Shown: positions 1 through 11,003, counted from the first letter of the stretch. The stretch is DNA of 64,000 nucleotides from Verrucomicrobiota bacterium (GCA_028293545.1 JAQGOP010000018.1:1-64000), one strand, 5' to 3'. Notes: generated by a model from the sequence alone, not told the origin. Translations and numbers: made by a program.

Positions 1-1142
1 ACGTCGCGGCGCTGCCGAAGAGCGGCATCCGCGATTTCTTCGAGCTGGTCGCCGCGTTGAAGGGCCAGGACGTCATTTCGCTCGGCGTGGGCGAACCCGA
101 TTTCGTGACGCCGCAGCACATCCGCGACTATTCGATCGCTTGTATGACCAAGGGCCGGACGTCGTACACGTCGAACCTCGGCTTGATCGAACTGCGCGAG
201 GAAATCTCGCGGTACGTCGAAAAACATTTCCACGTCAGCTATCGTCCGACGGACCAGATTCTCGTGGCGGTCGGCGTCAGCGAAGCGCTCGACCTTGCGT
301 GCCGCGCGTTCATCAACCCCGGCGACAAGGTCATGTACCACCAGCCGTGTTACGTGAGTTATTACCCGAGCATCGCCCTCGCGCATGGCGAGGCGATCGC
401 GGTGCCGACTTATGCGAAGGACGACTTCGCGCTCACCGCGGAAGCCCTCCGCGCGGCGTGGAAGCCGGGCGCGAAGATGCTGATGCTGAACCTGCCGTGC
501 AACCCGACGGGCGGAACGTGCAGCCGCGAGCAACTCGAGAAGATCGCCGAATTCTGCCGTGAAAAAGACCTGCTCGTGTTGACGGACGAAATCTATTCGG
601 AGCTCACATTCGAAGGCACGCACACCAGCATCGCCAGCCTGCCGGGCATGGCCGACCGCACCATTTTCCTGCACGGTTTTTCGAAGGCCTTCGCCATGAC
701 CGGCTGGCGCATCGGCTACGCCTGCGGGCCGGCGACGCTGATCGATGCGATGATGAAGGTGCACCAGTACACGATGCTCTGCGCCTCAATCATCGCGCAG
801 GATGCCGCGCTCGAGGCGCTGCGCAGCGGGTGGGATGCCGTGGTCAAGATGCGCGAGCAATATCACCGCCGCCGTGACCTCATCGTCCGTCGCTTCAACG
901 AAATCGGCCTGAAGTGCCATCTGCCGCGCGGCTCCTTCTACGCCTTTCCCAACGTCACCTCGACGGGCATGTCCGAGAAGGATTTCGCGGTGGGGCTCCT
1001 CGAGAAACACAAGGTCGCGCTCGTCCCGGGCACCGGGTTCGGCGAAGGCGGTCGCGGGCATGTCCGCGCCTGTTTCGCCACGAATTACGAGCAGATCGCC
1101 ATCGCCTGCGACCGGATCGAGCAGTTCGTTGCGGGCCGGTAA
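1..1142 (+). CDS. PLP-dependent class I/II aminotransferase, 5' truncated by window edge
   Basis: The frame is open to the window start (VAALPKSGIRDFFELVAALKGQDVISLGVGEPDF...). Contains LNLPCNPTGG, the [14 protein letters not shown] lysine motif and a C-terminal R motif. Confidence 0.9.
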   Translation, partial: VAALPKSGIRDFFELVAALKGQDVISLGVGEPDFVTPQHIRDYSIACMTKGRTSYTSNLGLIELREEISRYVEKHFHVSYRPTDQILVAVGVSEALDLACRAFINPGDKVMYHQPCYVSYYPSIALAHGEAIAVPTYAKDDFALTAEALRAAWKPGAKMLMLNLPCNPTGGTCSREQLEKIAEFCREKDLLVLTDEIYSELTFEGTHTSIASLPGMADRTIFLHGFSKAFAMTGWRIGYACGPATLIDAMMKVHQYTMLCASIIAQDAALEALRSGWDAVVKMREQYHRRRDLIVRRFNEIGLKCHLPRGSFYAFPNVTSTGMSEKDFAVGLLEKHKVALVPGTGFGEGGRGHVRACFATNYEQIAIACDRIEQFVAGR

Positions 1143-1277
1143 GGCACTACCTCGGAGCTCGCAGGTCGCCCATCGAAGTTCGTCCAGAGAACCAGCCAGC
1201 CCCGATTCGAAACCAAGGTTTTCGCGCTGCGCGAAAACCTCTCGCTACCCACTACGCGCTACACCCATCGTCTTCCC

Positions 1278-2789
1278 GTGAACCGTACCGTTGCCATCGT
1301 CGGCCGACCCAATGTCGGCAAAAGCCGCCTGTTTAACCGACTGGCCAGGAAACGCATTTCAATCGTCCATGACCAGCCGGGCGTGACCCGCGACGTGATC
1401 TCCGCGGAAATCGCCGAGGGCGATTACACGCTGCTCGACACCGGCGGCATCGGCTACAAGGGCAAGGACACGCCGGCCGCCCTCACGGCGGCCTCGGAGG
1501 AACAGGTCAATTTCGCGATCGCGACGGCCGCGCTGATCCTCTTCGTGATCGATGGGCTCGAGGGCCTGACATCGCTCGACGAGAAAATCGCGGCCATGCT
1601 GCGGCGCGGCAAAAAGACCGTCCGCTTGGTGATCAACAAGGCGGATTTCGACGACGAGAAAATTGACCTGGCGCAGGCCTATCGGCTCGGTTTCGGCGAA
1701 CCTCTCCAGGTGTCGGCCGAGCACGGTCGCGGCGAAGCCGACCTTCGCGATGCGATTTACGAGGTACTGGGCGCCCCCGATGACACCGTGTCGATCCGTG
1801 ATCCCTCGGTTTCGCTCGGCGTGTGTTTCATCGGCCGACCCAACGTCGGAAAATCCTCGTTGAGCAACCGCCTGCTGCAAAGCGACCGGCTGATCGTGAG
1901 CGAGGTCCCCGGCACGACGCGCGACGCGGTGGAGCTGCCGTTCGATTTCAAGGGGCGCAACGGGAAGCTCTATCCGTTCCGCCTGATCGACACCGCCGGC
2001 ATCAAGGCCGCGACCAAGCTGGCTTCGCCGGTCGAATATTTTTCCCGGCTCCGGTCGCTCGATGCGATCAAGAACACCGACATCGTTTTCCTCGTGCTCG
2101 ACGCGATGGACGGCGTCACGCAGCAGGACAAGGCGATCGCCGGCGAAGCCGTCAAAGAGCACAAGCCGATCGTGATCGTCGTCAACAAATGGGACCTCGT
2201 GAAATCGGCGTTCAAGCGCCAGGGCGGTTTCGAACCCTACAAGAGCGAGCGCGACTACCGGGAAAAATACGAGCACGCGTTGTTCGAGCGGCTTTACTTC
2301 ACCCCCGGCTCGCCGGTCATTTTTGTCTCGGCGGTCAGCGGTTACGAAGTCGACCGCATGCTCAACGCCGCGGTGAAGCTCAACCGGCAGCAGGACTTGA
2401 AGCTGCCGACCGCGAAGCTCAACGCCGTGCTCGGCTATCTCACAGAGCGCACGCCTCCGCCCGCCGTCAGCGGCCGCCGTTTCCGGATTTATTACGCGAC
2501 CCAAACCGGCACGCGTCCGTTCCGGATCAAATTATTCTGCAATCGCGAGGAGAAGTTGACTGAGCAGTACCGGCGCTACCTCGAGGCCGGGCTGGTCAAG
2601 GAATTCGATCTCGCGGGCTGCCCGGTTTATTTCGACCTCGTGGGGAAGGAAAAGCACGAGCCCGGCACGCCTTACACGGGCAAGGCGGCGCTCGCCGAGA
2701 AACTGGAGAAACCCGAGAAGCACGAACCGAAGTGGAAGACGAGCGAGGCGGCCAAGGATGATCTCCGCCATGAAACTCTCGAAGACTGA
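1278..2789 (+). CDS. der: Ribosome-associated GTPase Der (EngA), two G domains
   Basis: Two GRPNVGKS P-loops, DTGG/DTAG, NKAD and NKWD motifs, C-terminal KH-like domain. Confidence 0.97.
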   Translation: MNRTVAIVGRPNVGKSRLFNRLARKRISIVHDQPGVTRDVISAEIAEGDYTLLDTGGIGYKGKDTPAALTAASEEQVNFAIATAALILFVIDGLEGLTSLDEKIAAMLRRGKKTVRLVINKADFDDEKIDLAQAYRLGFGEPLQVSAEHGRGEADLRDAIYEVLGAPDDTVSIRDPSVSLGVCFIGRPNVGKSSLSNRLLQSDRLIVSEVPGTTRDAVELPFDFKGRNGKLYPFRLIDTAGIKAATKLASPVEYFSRLRSLDAIKNTDIVFLVLDAMDGVTQQDKAIAGEAVKEHKPIVIVVNKWDLVKSAFKRQGGFEPYKSERDYREKYEHALFERLYFTPGSPVIFVSAVSGYEVDRMLNAAVKLNRQQDLKLPTAKLNAVLGYLTERTPPPAVSGRRFRIYYATQTGTRPFRIKLFCNREEKLTEQYRRYLEAGLVKEFDLAGCPVYFDLVGKEKHEPGTPYTGKAALAEKLEKPEKHEPKWKTSEAAKDDLRHETLED

Positions 2790-3687
2790 TTACCGCGGGG
2801 GCGAAGCCCTGGTGCTCTCGACCCGCGCGATTGAACTCGTGCTCCCGACGCAGGTCGGGCCGCGCGTCACCTCGCTGCGCTCGCTGAAGGGAAAGGCGGG
2901 AAATCTCCTGCTGGAATTCCCGGCGGACGAGAAGCGCTACCACGGGGTTTTCCTCCGCGGCGGACATCGCCTCTGGCATTCGCCGGAGGATATTGTCCGC
3001 ACCTACCAGCCCGACGACGAGCCGCTCACCGTCAAGCTGCTGCCGCAAGGTGTCTCGCTGGTTCAACCGACGGAAAAACTCACCGGCCTCCAGAAGGGCC
3101 TGAAGGTTGAGCTGCTCGGCGAGCGCACCATCAAAGTCACGCACACGCTCACTAACCGCGGACCTTGGGCGGTCGAATGCGCGCCGTGGGCCTTGACGAT
3201 GCTGCGAGCCGGAGGGGTGGGGGTGATCCCGCTTCTGCCGAAAGGAGACCACGCGAGCGGGGACCTGCTGCCGAATTATGCGTTGGTGCCGTGGACGTTC
3301 ACCGATTTGTCGCTGCCGGTGTGGCAGGTGCGCCGTGATTTTATCGGGATCGATGTCAGCCGGGCGAAAATAGCGCAGAAGCTCGGCCTCACGAATTATC
3401 CGGGATGGTCGGCCTACTGGAACGCGGGCACGACCTTCGTGAAATATTCGCCGGTGATTTTGGGTGCGCGTTATCCTGATCTCGGCAGCTGCTTCGAGGG
3501 ATTTACCAACGGTGCGTTCATCGAATTGGAGACGCTCGGGCCGCTCCAGGCGATCGCCCCGGGGAAGACGTCGACGCACGTCGAGCATTGGGCCGTGCTG
3601 GAGGGCGTGGCCAAGCCGGCCACGAATGCGGCCTTCGCTCATTCGCTCGCGCCGGCGGTGAACGCATGGCTCCGGACGCTGAAGTGA
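2770..3687 (+). CDS. DUF4380-like / galactose-mutarotase-like protein
   Basis: Start chosen at MKLSKTDYRGGEAL; it overlaps the end of der. Beta-rich, resembles aldose-epimerase-like proteins. Confidence 0.6.
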   Translation: MKLSKTDYRGGEALVLSTRAIELVLPTQVGPRVTSLRSLKGKAGNLLLEFPADEKRYHGVFLRGGHRLWHSPEDIVRTYQPDDEPLTVKLLPQGVSLVQPTEKLTGLQKGLKVELLGERTIKVTHTLTNRGPWAVECAPWALTMLRAGGVGVIPLLPKGDHASGDLLPNYALVPWTFTDLSLPVWQVRRDFIGIDVSRAKIAQKLGLTNYPGWSAYWNAGTTFVKYSPVILGARYPDLGSCFEGFTNGAFIELETLGPLQAIAPGKTSTHVEHWAVLEGVAKPATNAAFAHSLAPAVNAWLRTLK

Positions 3688-3733
3688 TGGGTCGCCCGGC
3701 CACTCGTTCCTTGAGCGACGAAAAGAGCCAGCC

Positions 3734-4717
3734 ATGAGCGCGCCGCTTCGAATCGTTTTCCTGGGATCCGACGCGATCGCGCTCCCGCTGCTCAATTGGC
3801 TCGCGGGCGAAGGAAGACCCCTCGCGGAGGTCGTCGGCGTTTTCACGCAACCGGACCGTGCCGTGGGACGCGGCCAGAAGATCGCGGCCAACGAAATCAA
3901 GGGCTGGGCGCTGAACCTGGGCCTGCCGGTTTTCCAACCGGAGAAAATCACCGAGGCTGCCCGGCTCAGCCTGGCGGCGCTTAATGCGGACGTCGCGCTG
4001 GTCATGGCGTACGGCCATATTTTGCGCGACGACTTCATTGGTACGCCGCGATTGGGCACGCTGAACCTGCACACGTCGCTGCTCCCGAAATACCGCGGTG
4101 CGTCCCCGATCCAGGCCGCGATCGCGAGTGGTGAGCGGGAAACGGGGGTCACGCTCATGCGGATCGTGCGCAAGCTCGACGCCGGCCCCGTGGCCGATGT
4201 CGAACGGGTGAGCATCGACGGACTCGACACGGCGCTCGACGTGGAGGCTAAGCTCGCGCGGGCGTGCATTCCGCTGCTCGCGCGTTCGCTTCCCCCGCTG
4301 CGCGACGGCACGCTCGTTTTTTCCCCGCAGGATGAAACTGCCGTGACGTTCTGCCGGAAACTGGGGAAGGCCGACGGCGTCCTCGATTTTTCGGCGCCAG
4401 CCGGGGCCTTGGCCGCGCGCATCAACGGGCTCTTTCCCTGGCCCACCTGCACGATTTCCATCGGCGGCCAGCCGATCAAACTGGGCCTGGCCGATGCGAT
4501 CAAAGGGGCAGGGAATCCCGGCGAGGTGATCGGGCCGGATCATGCGGGCCTGCTGATCGGCACGTCCGCGGGTCTGCTCCGCTTGCGCCGACTACAGCGT
4601 CCGGGCGGAAGAATGCTTGCGGCGCCGGAATTCCTGCGTGGCTTCGCCGTGCCGATCGGCACGCCAATCGAATCCATCCCAATGCCCGAATTGGTGACGC
4701 TTCCCAAAATAGCGTAG
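3734..4717 (+). CDS. fmt: Methionyl-tRNA formyltransferase
   Basis: MRIVFLGSDAIALPLL-type start, LNLHTSLLPKYRGASPIQ motif. Confidence 0.97.
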   Translation: MSAPLRIVFLGSDAIALPLLNWLAGEGRPLAEVVGVFTQPDRAVGRGQKIAANEIKGWALNLGLPVFQPEKITEAARLSLAALNADVALVMAYGHILRDDFIGTPRLGTLNLHTSLLPKYRGASPIQAAIASGERETGVTLMRIVRKLDAGPVADVERVSIDGLDTALDVEAKLARACIPLLARSLPPLRDGTLVFSPQDETAVTFCRKLGKADGVLDFSAPAGALAARINGLFPWPTCTISIGGQPIKLGLADAIKGAGNPGEVIGPDHAGLLIGTSAGLLRLRRLQRPGGRMLAAPEFLRGFAVPIGTPIESIPMPELVTLPKIA

Positions 4718-4738
4718 CGCCGGTCTCCGACCGGCTCG
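4714..4738 (+). repeat. Palindromic intergenic repeat, family B (GTAGCGCCGGTCTCCGACCGGCTC)
   Basis: Imperfect palindrome. Similar copies at about 20107, 20702, 38677 and 60031. Confidence 0.75.
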
Positions 4739-5028
4739 TTCAACTCCGCCTTTCCGGCCGGTAGGAGAAATGGCCAGGGCCTCCGGAATATTTCGCCGTA
4801 AGGAAGCGCAGTTTTCAGCGGCTACCCAGGAGAACGGGGAGCGCTTATGAGCGCTCGGAAGTTTTGATGGCACCTTCAGGGACTCGCGCTTCTTTTTGCC
4901 TTCAATCCTGCGAGGTTCGATGCGGCATTCGCGTTCATTCGCGTCATTCGCAGTTAAAAAATCCGGGATTTACCCTCGGCTCAAGTAGTCGCTTGTTTTT
5001 GGGAACGCGTTTCCGCAAGCTCCGCGCC

Positions 5029-5583
5029 ATGTTGAAATGGCTGCTGTTGGGACTTGGCTTGAGCGTCGGCGCATTCGCGCAGGCGCCGTTATCACAGGTG
5101 GAAATTGCGAACATGCGCGAAGACATGCGCGGGCTGGTGCAGCGCGTCGGCGAGCTCGGCCTGCGGATTGAACAGCTCGAACGCCAGAACGCCGAGCTTC
5201 GCGAAAAGACCAACGCCGCGATGCCCGCCTACGCCACGCTCGCGCAGTTGAACGACGCCATCATCGACCTGAAGCACGCGATCGCGGCAGGCGATACCGC
5301 GGGCGCCGAGCGGACTTCCGCACAGATCAAGAAATTGGGCGAGGCGACCAACGCCGCGATCGACTCGCTTGCGAAAGGCATGGCAACGCGCCCGACCGTA
5401 CCCACGACTTTTAGCGATACCTTCCCGAAGGAAGGCGTCAGCTACACCGTCCAGAAAGGCGACACTCTTGCTGTGATCGCCAAGAAAACCGGCGCGCGGA
5501 CGCAGGACATCATCAATGCGAACAAGATCGTCGATCCTTCGCGCATTGTTGCCGGCCAGACACTCTTCATCCCCATCAAATAA
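5029..5583 (+). CDS. Secreted LysM-domain protein with coiled coil
   Basis: Signal peptide MLKWLLLGLGLSVGAFAQA; C-terminal YTVQKGDTLAVIAKKTGARTQDIINANKI...IVAGQTLFIP LysM. Confidence 0.85.
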   Translation: MLKWLLLGLGLSVGAFAQAPLSQVEIANMREDMRGLVQRVGELGLRIEQLERQNAELREKTNAAMPAYATLAQLNDAIIDLKHAIAAGDTAGAERTSAQIKKLGEATNAAIDSLAKGMATRPTVPTTFSDTFPKEGVSYTVQKGDTLAVIAKKTGARTQDIINANKIVDPSRIVAGQTLFIPIK

Positions 5584-5587
5584 TCGC

Positions 5588-6514
5588 ATGGCCGCAGCCT
5601 CCAAATCACGCCTCGGCCGAGGACTCGGCGGCCTCATCGCCAGCGCCGCTCCCGCCGCTGCTCCCACCCCCAAAACCGAGGCAGCCCCGGTCGCCGTGGT
5701 CACAGTGACGTCGGCTCCCGGTTACCAGGAAATCGCCGTGCACCTCGTCGAGCCCAGCCCATACCAGGCGCGCCGGGAAATTCCCGCCGACCAGCTCAGC
5801 GAACTCGCCGAGAGCATTCGCTCGGAAGGCCTGCTCCAGCCGATCGTGGTGCGGAAGTCAGGCGACAAATTCCAGCTGATCGCCGGCGAGCGTCGCTGGC
5901 GCGCATTCCAACAGCTCAAGCTCAAGGCCATCCCGGCGCGCATCGTCGAGGCGAGCAACGCCTCATCCGCCGCGCTCGGTTTGATCGAGAACCTCCAGCG
6001 CGAGGGCCTGAACCCGATCGAAGAGGCACATGGCTACGCGAGCCTGATCCGCGACTTCGACCTTACCCAGGAATCCGCCGCCGATCGCGTCGGCAAGGCG
6101 CGGGCGACCGTCGCGAACACGCTTCGGCTGCTTTCGCTCGATGCCGAGATCCAGGGGTTTGTCGGAAAAGATCTGCTCAGCGTCGGGCATGCTAAAGTCC
6201 TGCTTGGCATCGGCGACACCGCGCACCGGGCCGTGCTCGCACGCCGGGTGATCGAGGAGGGGCTCAGCGTCCGCGCCACCGAGAAACTGGTCCAGGAACG
6301 CAAGGCGACGTCCGGCTCGACCAAGGCTTCCAAGGCCAAGGGCGTATCCGCGAAGGACGCCGAGGCCGTCGCCGGGATCGAAAAGAAACTGAGCTCCCAC
6401 CTTGGGTCGCGCGTGGCGGTCCTGCACACGCCGAAAAAGGGTCGAATCGTCATCGAATACCATGGCAACGAGGATCTTCAGCGGTTGCTGGAGAAGCTGG
6501 GGATCGAAACCTGA
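5588..6514 (+). CDS. parB: ParB/Spo0J-type chromosome partitioning protein
   Basis: RLGRGLGGLI start, NPYQ/PSPYQAR, GERRWRA, IENLQREGLNPIEEA motifs. Confidence 0.95.
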   Translation: MAAASKSRLGRGLGGLIASAAPAAAPTPKTEAAPVAVVTVTSAPGYQEIAVHLVEPSPYQARREIPADQLSELAESIRSEGLLQPIVVRKSGDKFQLIAGERRWRAFQQLKLKAIPARIVEASNASSAALGLIENLQREGLNPIEEAHGYASLIRDFDLTQESAADRVGKARATVANTLRLLSLDAEIQGFVGKDLLSVGHAKVLLGIGDTAHRAVLARRVIEEGLSVRATEKLVQERKATSGSTKASKAKGVSAKDAEAVAGIEKKLSSHLGSRVAVLHTPKKGRIVIEYHGNEDLQRLLEKLGIET

Positions 6515-6581
6515 CCGCTCGCAACCTCCTGAACCCGGCATTGACAAGTTCCGCGCGCGGCTGATTTTCTGACCCTTTCAC

Positions 6582-6944
6582 ATGAGCATCCTCCTCTCCA
6601 TCCTGACGGTGGTCTTGATCATCATCTCGGTTTTCCTCGTCCTCGTCGTTCTCGCCCAGAAGGCCAAGACCGATGGCGGCGTGGGCGCGGCCCTGGGTGG
6701 CGGCATGACGGAAGCGACCTTCGGCGCTGACACTGGCAACGTGTTGAGCAAGGCGACGATCAACGCCGCCGTCGCGTTCTTCATCCTCAGCTTCGTGCTC
6801 TATCTCGGCCACATTTACGTTCGCAAGCATGCCGCCGTTTCCACTGGCGATGCCCTTCCGACGATTGCCGCTCCCGCGAGCACGTCACCCGCGCCGACCG
6901 TGCCCGGCGCGCAGCCCGCCCCGGTTCCGCCCGCGAAGCCCTGA
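6582..6944 (+). CDS. secG: Preprotein translocase subunit SecG
   Basis: Short two-TM protein, VLAQKAKTDGGVGAALGGG motif. Confidence 0.92.
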   Translation: MSILLSILTVVLIIISVFLVLVVLAQKAKTDGGVGAALGGGMTEATFGADTGNVLSKATINAAVAFFILSFVLYLGHIYVRKHAAVSTGDALPTIAAPASTSPAPTVPGAQPAPVPPAKP

Positions 6945-6948
6945 GCTC

Positions 6949-7836
6949 ATGCTCGTTTTGCCGCACACGCCCGCCTTTATTCGGCGGGCGTTTTTTATTT
7001 CCATCTCGCTCGCGACGCTGATCGCGCAGGCCGGGCCGCCGCCGACCGCGACGCCGCCCCCGGCCAATTACCTCCAGTTCGGCCAGCCCGACCAGGAGGA
7101 GGGGCGAAAAGTCCTCGCGGCATTTCGACGGGCCGGAATTCCGGGGCAGTATTATCTCGAATTCGATATCCGGGTGATGCCTCGTCGCGGCGAGGAACGC
7201 GTGCTCGCCGGCAAGCTTTGGGGCAGTCGCAACGACGAGGGACCGATCAGCCGCGTCGCGGTCACCGCGGAGAAAGGCGAACGTCGCCTGCTGATTCAAA
7301 ACGGTGAGGACGCCGCAGTCTGGAGCGTCGACCTTGGCGGCGCTTCGACGAACACGCGAATCGTCGATTCGTTTGAGCCGCTCGTGCCCGGGATCGAACT
7401 CACCGCCTTCGAACTCCAGATGCCGTATGTGTATTGGCCCGACGCAACCTTGGAACGGGTGAGCCGGGTCCGGAGCCGTCCCGCGCATGTCTTCTTCTTT
7501 CGCCCGCCAGCGGCCTGGGCGGCGCAGCATCCCGATATCCGGGGCGTGCGGGCGTATCTCGACACGCAGTTCAACGTACCGGTGCAAAGCGAAATAATCG
7601 GGCAGGACCAGCGGGTGTTGCGGACCTTGTCGCTGGTCGACCTGGCCAAGGTCGGTGACCAATACATCCCGAAGTCGATCGACCTCCGCAACGACCAGAC
7701 GCGCGACAAGGTGCGTTTCCAAGTGACGGGCGCCGCGTTGAATTCGTCGTTCAAGGCGAACATTTTTGAACCGGGCCAACTCACTGAACCGGTGCCGGCA
7801 CCGCCGCCAAAGCAGATCATGATCATCGGAGGGTGA
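6949..7836 (+). CDS. Outer-membrane lipoprotein-sorting-like secreted protein
   Basis: Signal peptide followed by a LolA-like beta-rich sequence; ATG at 6949. Confidence 0.6.
   Translation: MLVLPHTPAFIRRAFFISISLATLIAQAGPPPTATPPPANYLQFGQPDQEEGRKVLAAFRRAGIPGQYYLEFDIRVMPRRGEERVLAGKLWGSRNDEGPISRVAVTAEKGERRLLIQNGEDAAVWSVDLGGASTNTRIVDSFEPLVPGIELTAFELQMPYVYWPDATLERVSRVRSRPAHVFFFRPPAAWAAQHPDIRGVRAYLDTQFNVPVQSEIIGQDQRVLRTLSLVDLAKVGDQYIPKSIDLRNDQTRDKVRFQVTGAALNSSFKANIFEPGQLTEPVPAPPPKQIMIIGG
6968..7000 (+). terminator. Rho-independent terminator CGCCCGCC-TTTATTC-GGCGGGCG-TTTTTTATTT
   Basis: Perfect 8-bp GC stem, 7-nt loop, T run; 24 nt after the secG stop. Confidence 0.85.
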
Positions 7837-7995
7837 GCTGGGCGACGCAGTCGCGCGCGGAGCGGGTTGTCGCCGATGCGCTGAGATGCTCCGACCGGGT
7901 TCAACCTCGAGCTGCCTCGCCCGACGCGCTGTTTATCTTCGCCGAGTCTTAGGCTCCGACGGATCGCTCAACGCGATGGGACCGACGCGGTCCAA

Positions 7996-9126
7996 CTATT
8001 TCAGCACCAGCTCGGTCGTGGCGTCGAAGAGGTGCGCGGTGTCCATGCGCAAGGTGACCTTGACCTTCTGGTTCACTTCAAAGCGATCGGTGGGGCGCAC
8101 GCGCGCGATGAAAGAGTGGGCGCCGCTGTCGAGGTACAGGTAGGTTTCCGAACCCATCGGCTCGGAAACTTCCACGGTGACATCGATCGTGTGCGCCGGA
8201 TTCGGTGAGGTGAGCGTGAGGGAATCCTGGACGTCCTCCGGCCGGATGCCGAGGACCACGGGCTTGTCGACATGCCCCGCCGCCTTCGCCGCGAGGGCTT
8301 CGCCGAGTTGCACGGTGACCGGGGTGCCCTTGGTGTTGTCTTCGATGAAGGAAAGATGATTGCCGACGCGCCTGATCGAGCCCTTGAAGAAATTCATGGG
8401 CGGGCTGCCGATGAACCCGGCCACGTACATGTTTTCCGGGTGGTTGTAGAGCTCCAGCGGCGCAGCAACCTGCATGATATTGCCGTCCTTCATCACGCAG
8501 ATGCGGTCGCCCATCGTCATGGCTTCGACCTGGTCGTGCGTGACGTAGATCATCGTGGCGCCGAGGCGCGCATGGAGCTTGGAAATTTCCGTGCGCGTGG
8601 AGACGCGCATTTTCGCGTCGAGATTGGAAAGCGGTTCGTCGAAGAGGAAAACCTTCGGCTTGCGGACGATGGCGCGGCCGACGGCGACGCGCTGGCGTTG
8701 TCCGCCGGAAAGGGCCTTGGGCTTGCGCTCGAGGTAGTCGGTCAGCCCCAGCATCGTGGCGGCTTCGCGCACGCGCGCATCGATTTCCGCCTTGGGAAAT
8801 TTCCGCAGCTTCAGGCCGAACGCCATGTTGTCGTAGACCGACATATGCGGGTAGAGCGCGTAATTCTGGAAGACCATCGCGATGTCCCGGTCCTTCGGGA
8901 GCACGTTGTTGACGACCTTGCCGTCGATGGAAATGGCTCCGCCGGAAATTTCCTCGAGCCCCGCGATCATGCGCAGCGTGGTGGATTTCCCGCAGCCGGA
9001 TGGGCCGACCAACACCATGAACTCCCTGTCCTCGACCGTCAGATTGATACTGTTTACCGCCCGGACCCCCGGGCCACTTTTCTCAGGATAAATTTTTACG
9101 AGGTCTTCGATAATGACTTTGGCCAT
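7996..9126 (-). CDS. ugpC: MsmX/UgpC-type carbohydrate ABC transporter ATP-binding protein
   Basis: GPSGCGKST Walker [16 protein letters not shown] signature, TOBE-like C terminus; start at [15 protein letters not shown]. Confidence 0.92.
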   Translation of the reverse strand: MAKVIIEDLVKIYPEKSGPGVRAVNSINLTVEDREFMVLVGPSGCGKSTTLRMIAGLEEISGGAISIDGKVVNNVLPKDRDIAMVFQNYALYPHMSVYDNMAFGLKLRKFPKAEIDARVREAATMLGLTDYLERKPKALSGGQRQRVAVGRAIVRKPKVFLFDEPLSNLDAKMRVSTRTEISKLHARLGATMIYVTHDQVEAMTMGDRICVMKDGNIMQVAAPLELYNHPENMYVAGFIGSPPMNFFKGSIRRVGNHLSFIEDNTKGTPVTVQLGEALAAKAAGHVDKPVVLGIRPEDVQDSLTLTSPNPAHTIDVTVEVSEPMGSETYLYLDSGAHSFIARVRPTDRFEVNQKVKVTLRMDTAHLFDATTELVLK

Positions 9127-9256
9127 GGGGTGGGGAAAAGTAGCTGACGCTGCGAAACTCGGGGAAAGCCGTAATGAGTCAATTTTTATGTCCGGCGATT
9201 TTTCATTGCTCCGCTGCAAACGCGCGCCCCTGATGTCGCTGCGCTGATCCACTGAC

Positions 9257-9574
9257 ATGGCCACTCGTTCCCCCAAGATTTCCGCGCCGTTAACGTTCGA
9301 TCTCCCGCTCGGGTTGATCGAAAAAATCCAGGCGATCCGCAAAGGTCGGAACCTAAAGACCGCGAGCGACGTGGTGCGCCTGGCGATCGAACAATTCGAT
9401 TTCGACGGCTGCGAGCCCGACCACGAACCGCATCAGCAAATTTCCGTGCGCATCGCCGCGCAGCAGCGCGCGACGTTGAAGCGATATTCGAAGACGAAGG
9501 ATTCCAGCGTCGGCGAACTCGTGCGCCTCGCCCTCGAAAGCCTCCCCGTCAAGCCACCGCGCGCCCGCCGTTAG
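9257..9574 (+). CDS. Putative tandem ribbon-helix-helix DNA-binding protein
   Basis: Two RHH-like units: [26 protein letters not shown] and [27 protein letters not shown]. Confidence 0.55.
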   Translation: MATRSPKISAPLTFDLPLGLIEKIQAIRKGRNLKTASDVVRLAIEQFDFDGCEPDHEPHQQISVRIAAQQRATLKRYSKTKDSSVGELVRLALESLPVKPPRARR

Positions 9575-9809
9575 TTTGGCGCCCAAGGCGAGGCGCTTCG
9601 TTGCCTTCCGGGAAACTTTTTTTTGATCGGAAACGGACGCGTATGAACGCGAAATTTAGGACGATCACATTCGTGTCCATTCACGCGTGAGCCAGCGTTT
9701 GGAGCGGGCGGGCCGCCGGCGCGATGTGCCGAGCAATCCGCAATGCACGATCCGCAACTCCACCGTGGGGCTTGCTTTTCATTGCGGCGTTTCTTTTTAG
9801 TGAAGGCTC

Positions 9810-11003
9810 ATGAGCTCCGCTCCGCTTCCACTTTCCACCTGGGCCAGGAACATATCGCCGTCGCCGACGCTCGCCGTCGATGCGAAGGCCAAGGCACTCC
9901 AAGCCGCAGGCGAGGACGTCTGCAGCTTTGCCGCCGGCGAACCTGACTTCGATACGCCGGAGCATATCAAGGAGGCGTGCATCGCCGCGCTGAAGAGCGG
10001 GAAGACCAAATACGCGCCGACCCCCGGGATTGAACCGCTGCGCCAGGCCGTCGCCGAACGCTATGTCGCCGAATACGGACTCAAAGCCGCCGCGGCCCAG
10101 GTCATCGTTTCCCCCGGCGGAAAATTCAATTGTTACCTCGGCATCCTTGCCACGTGTTCGCCCGGCGACGAAGTCATTATCCCGGCTCCGTTCTGGGTCA
10201 GTTATCCCGAAATGGTAAAGCTCGCCGGGGCCACGCCGAAGTTCGTGCTCTGCGACGACCGCACGGGTTTCAAACTGACGCCCGCCCAGCTTGCCGCGGC
10301 GATCACCCCGAAGACGAAACTGCTCGTGTTGAATTCGCCCTCGAACCCGACCGGCGCCGTCTACACGCGCGAGGAACTCGCGGCCCTCGTCGACGTCGCG
10401 GTGAAACACAATCTCTACCTCCTCTCCGACGAGATGTATGAGCACCTGATTTACGACGGGGCGAAGCCGACGTGTGTCGCGACGCTCTCGCCCGAAGCGG
10501 AAGCGCGCACGATCACGGTCGCGGGTTTTTCCAAGACGTACGCGATGACGGGCTGGCGCATCGGGACCACGCTGGCGCCGCTGCCCATCGCCAAGGCGAT
10601 CTCGGAATTGCAGAGCCAGATGTCGTCGAACGTCACGACCTTCGCCCAATACGGCGCACTCGCGGCGCTCAAGGAAAAGGAAAAGACCAAGGCGTCGCTC
10701 GCGACGATGATGACCGCGTTCGACCGTCGCCGGAAAAACCTGCATGCGGAATTGAACCGGATTCCCGGCGTGAACTGCCTGCTGGCGCAGGGCGCGTTCT
10801 ATCTCTTTCCAAACATCTCGAGCTTCGGCCTGAAGGACACCGAGTTCTGCAGCCGTTTGCTCGAAACCGAGAAGGTCGCCGCCGTGCCCGGCAGCGCGTT
10901 CGGCGCGGAGGGCTACCTGCGGCTGAGCTATGCCACCAGCGACGAGATCATCGCCAAGGGCGTGAGCCGCATGGCGAAATTTTGCGCGTCGCTGCGAAAG
11001 TAA
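9810..11003 (+). CDS. Aspartate aminotransferase-like class I PLP aminotransferase
   Basis: [23 protein letters not shown] motifs. Confidence 0.93.
   Translation: MSSAPLPLSTWARNISPSPTLAVDAKAKALQAAGEDVCSFAAGEPDFDTPEHIKEACIAALKSGKTKYAPTPGIEPLRQAVAERYVAEYGLKAAAAQVIVSPGGKFNCYLGILATCSPGDEVIIPAPFWVSYPEMVKLAGATPKFVLCDDRTGFKLTPAQLAAAITPKTKLLVLNSPSNPTGAVYTREELAALVDVAVKHNLYLLSDEMYEHLIYDGAKPTCVATLSPEAEARTITVAGFSKTYAMTGWRIGTTLAPLPIAKAISELQSQMSSNVTTFAQYGALAALKEKEKTKASLATMMTAFDRRRKNLHAELNRIPGVNCLLAQGAFYLFPNISSFGLKDTEFCSRLLETEKVAAVPGSAFGAEGYLRLSYATSDEIIAKGVSRMAKFCASLRK

Noticed and set aside
2596-4503. 635-aa minus-strand ORF
   Set aside because: Antisense shadow of der, DUF4380 and fmt; high-GC codon bias creates long complementary frames and the translation has no recognisable domain.
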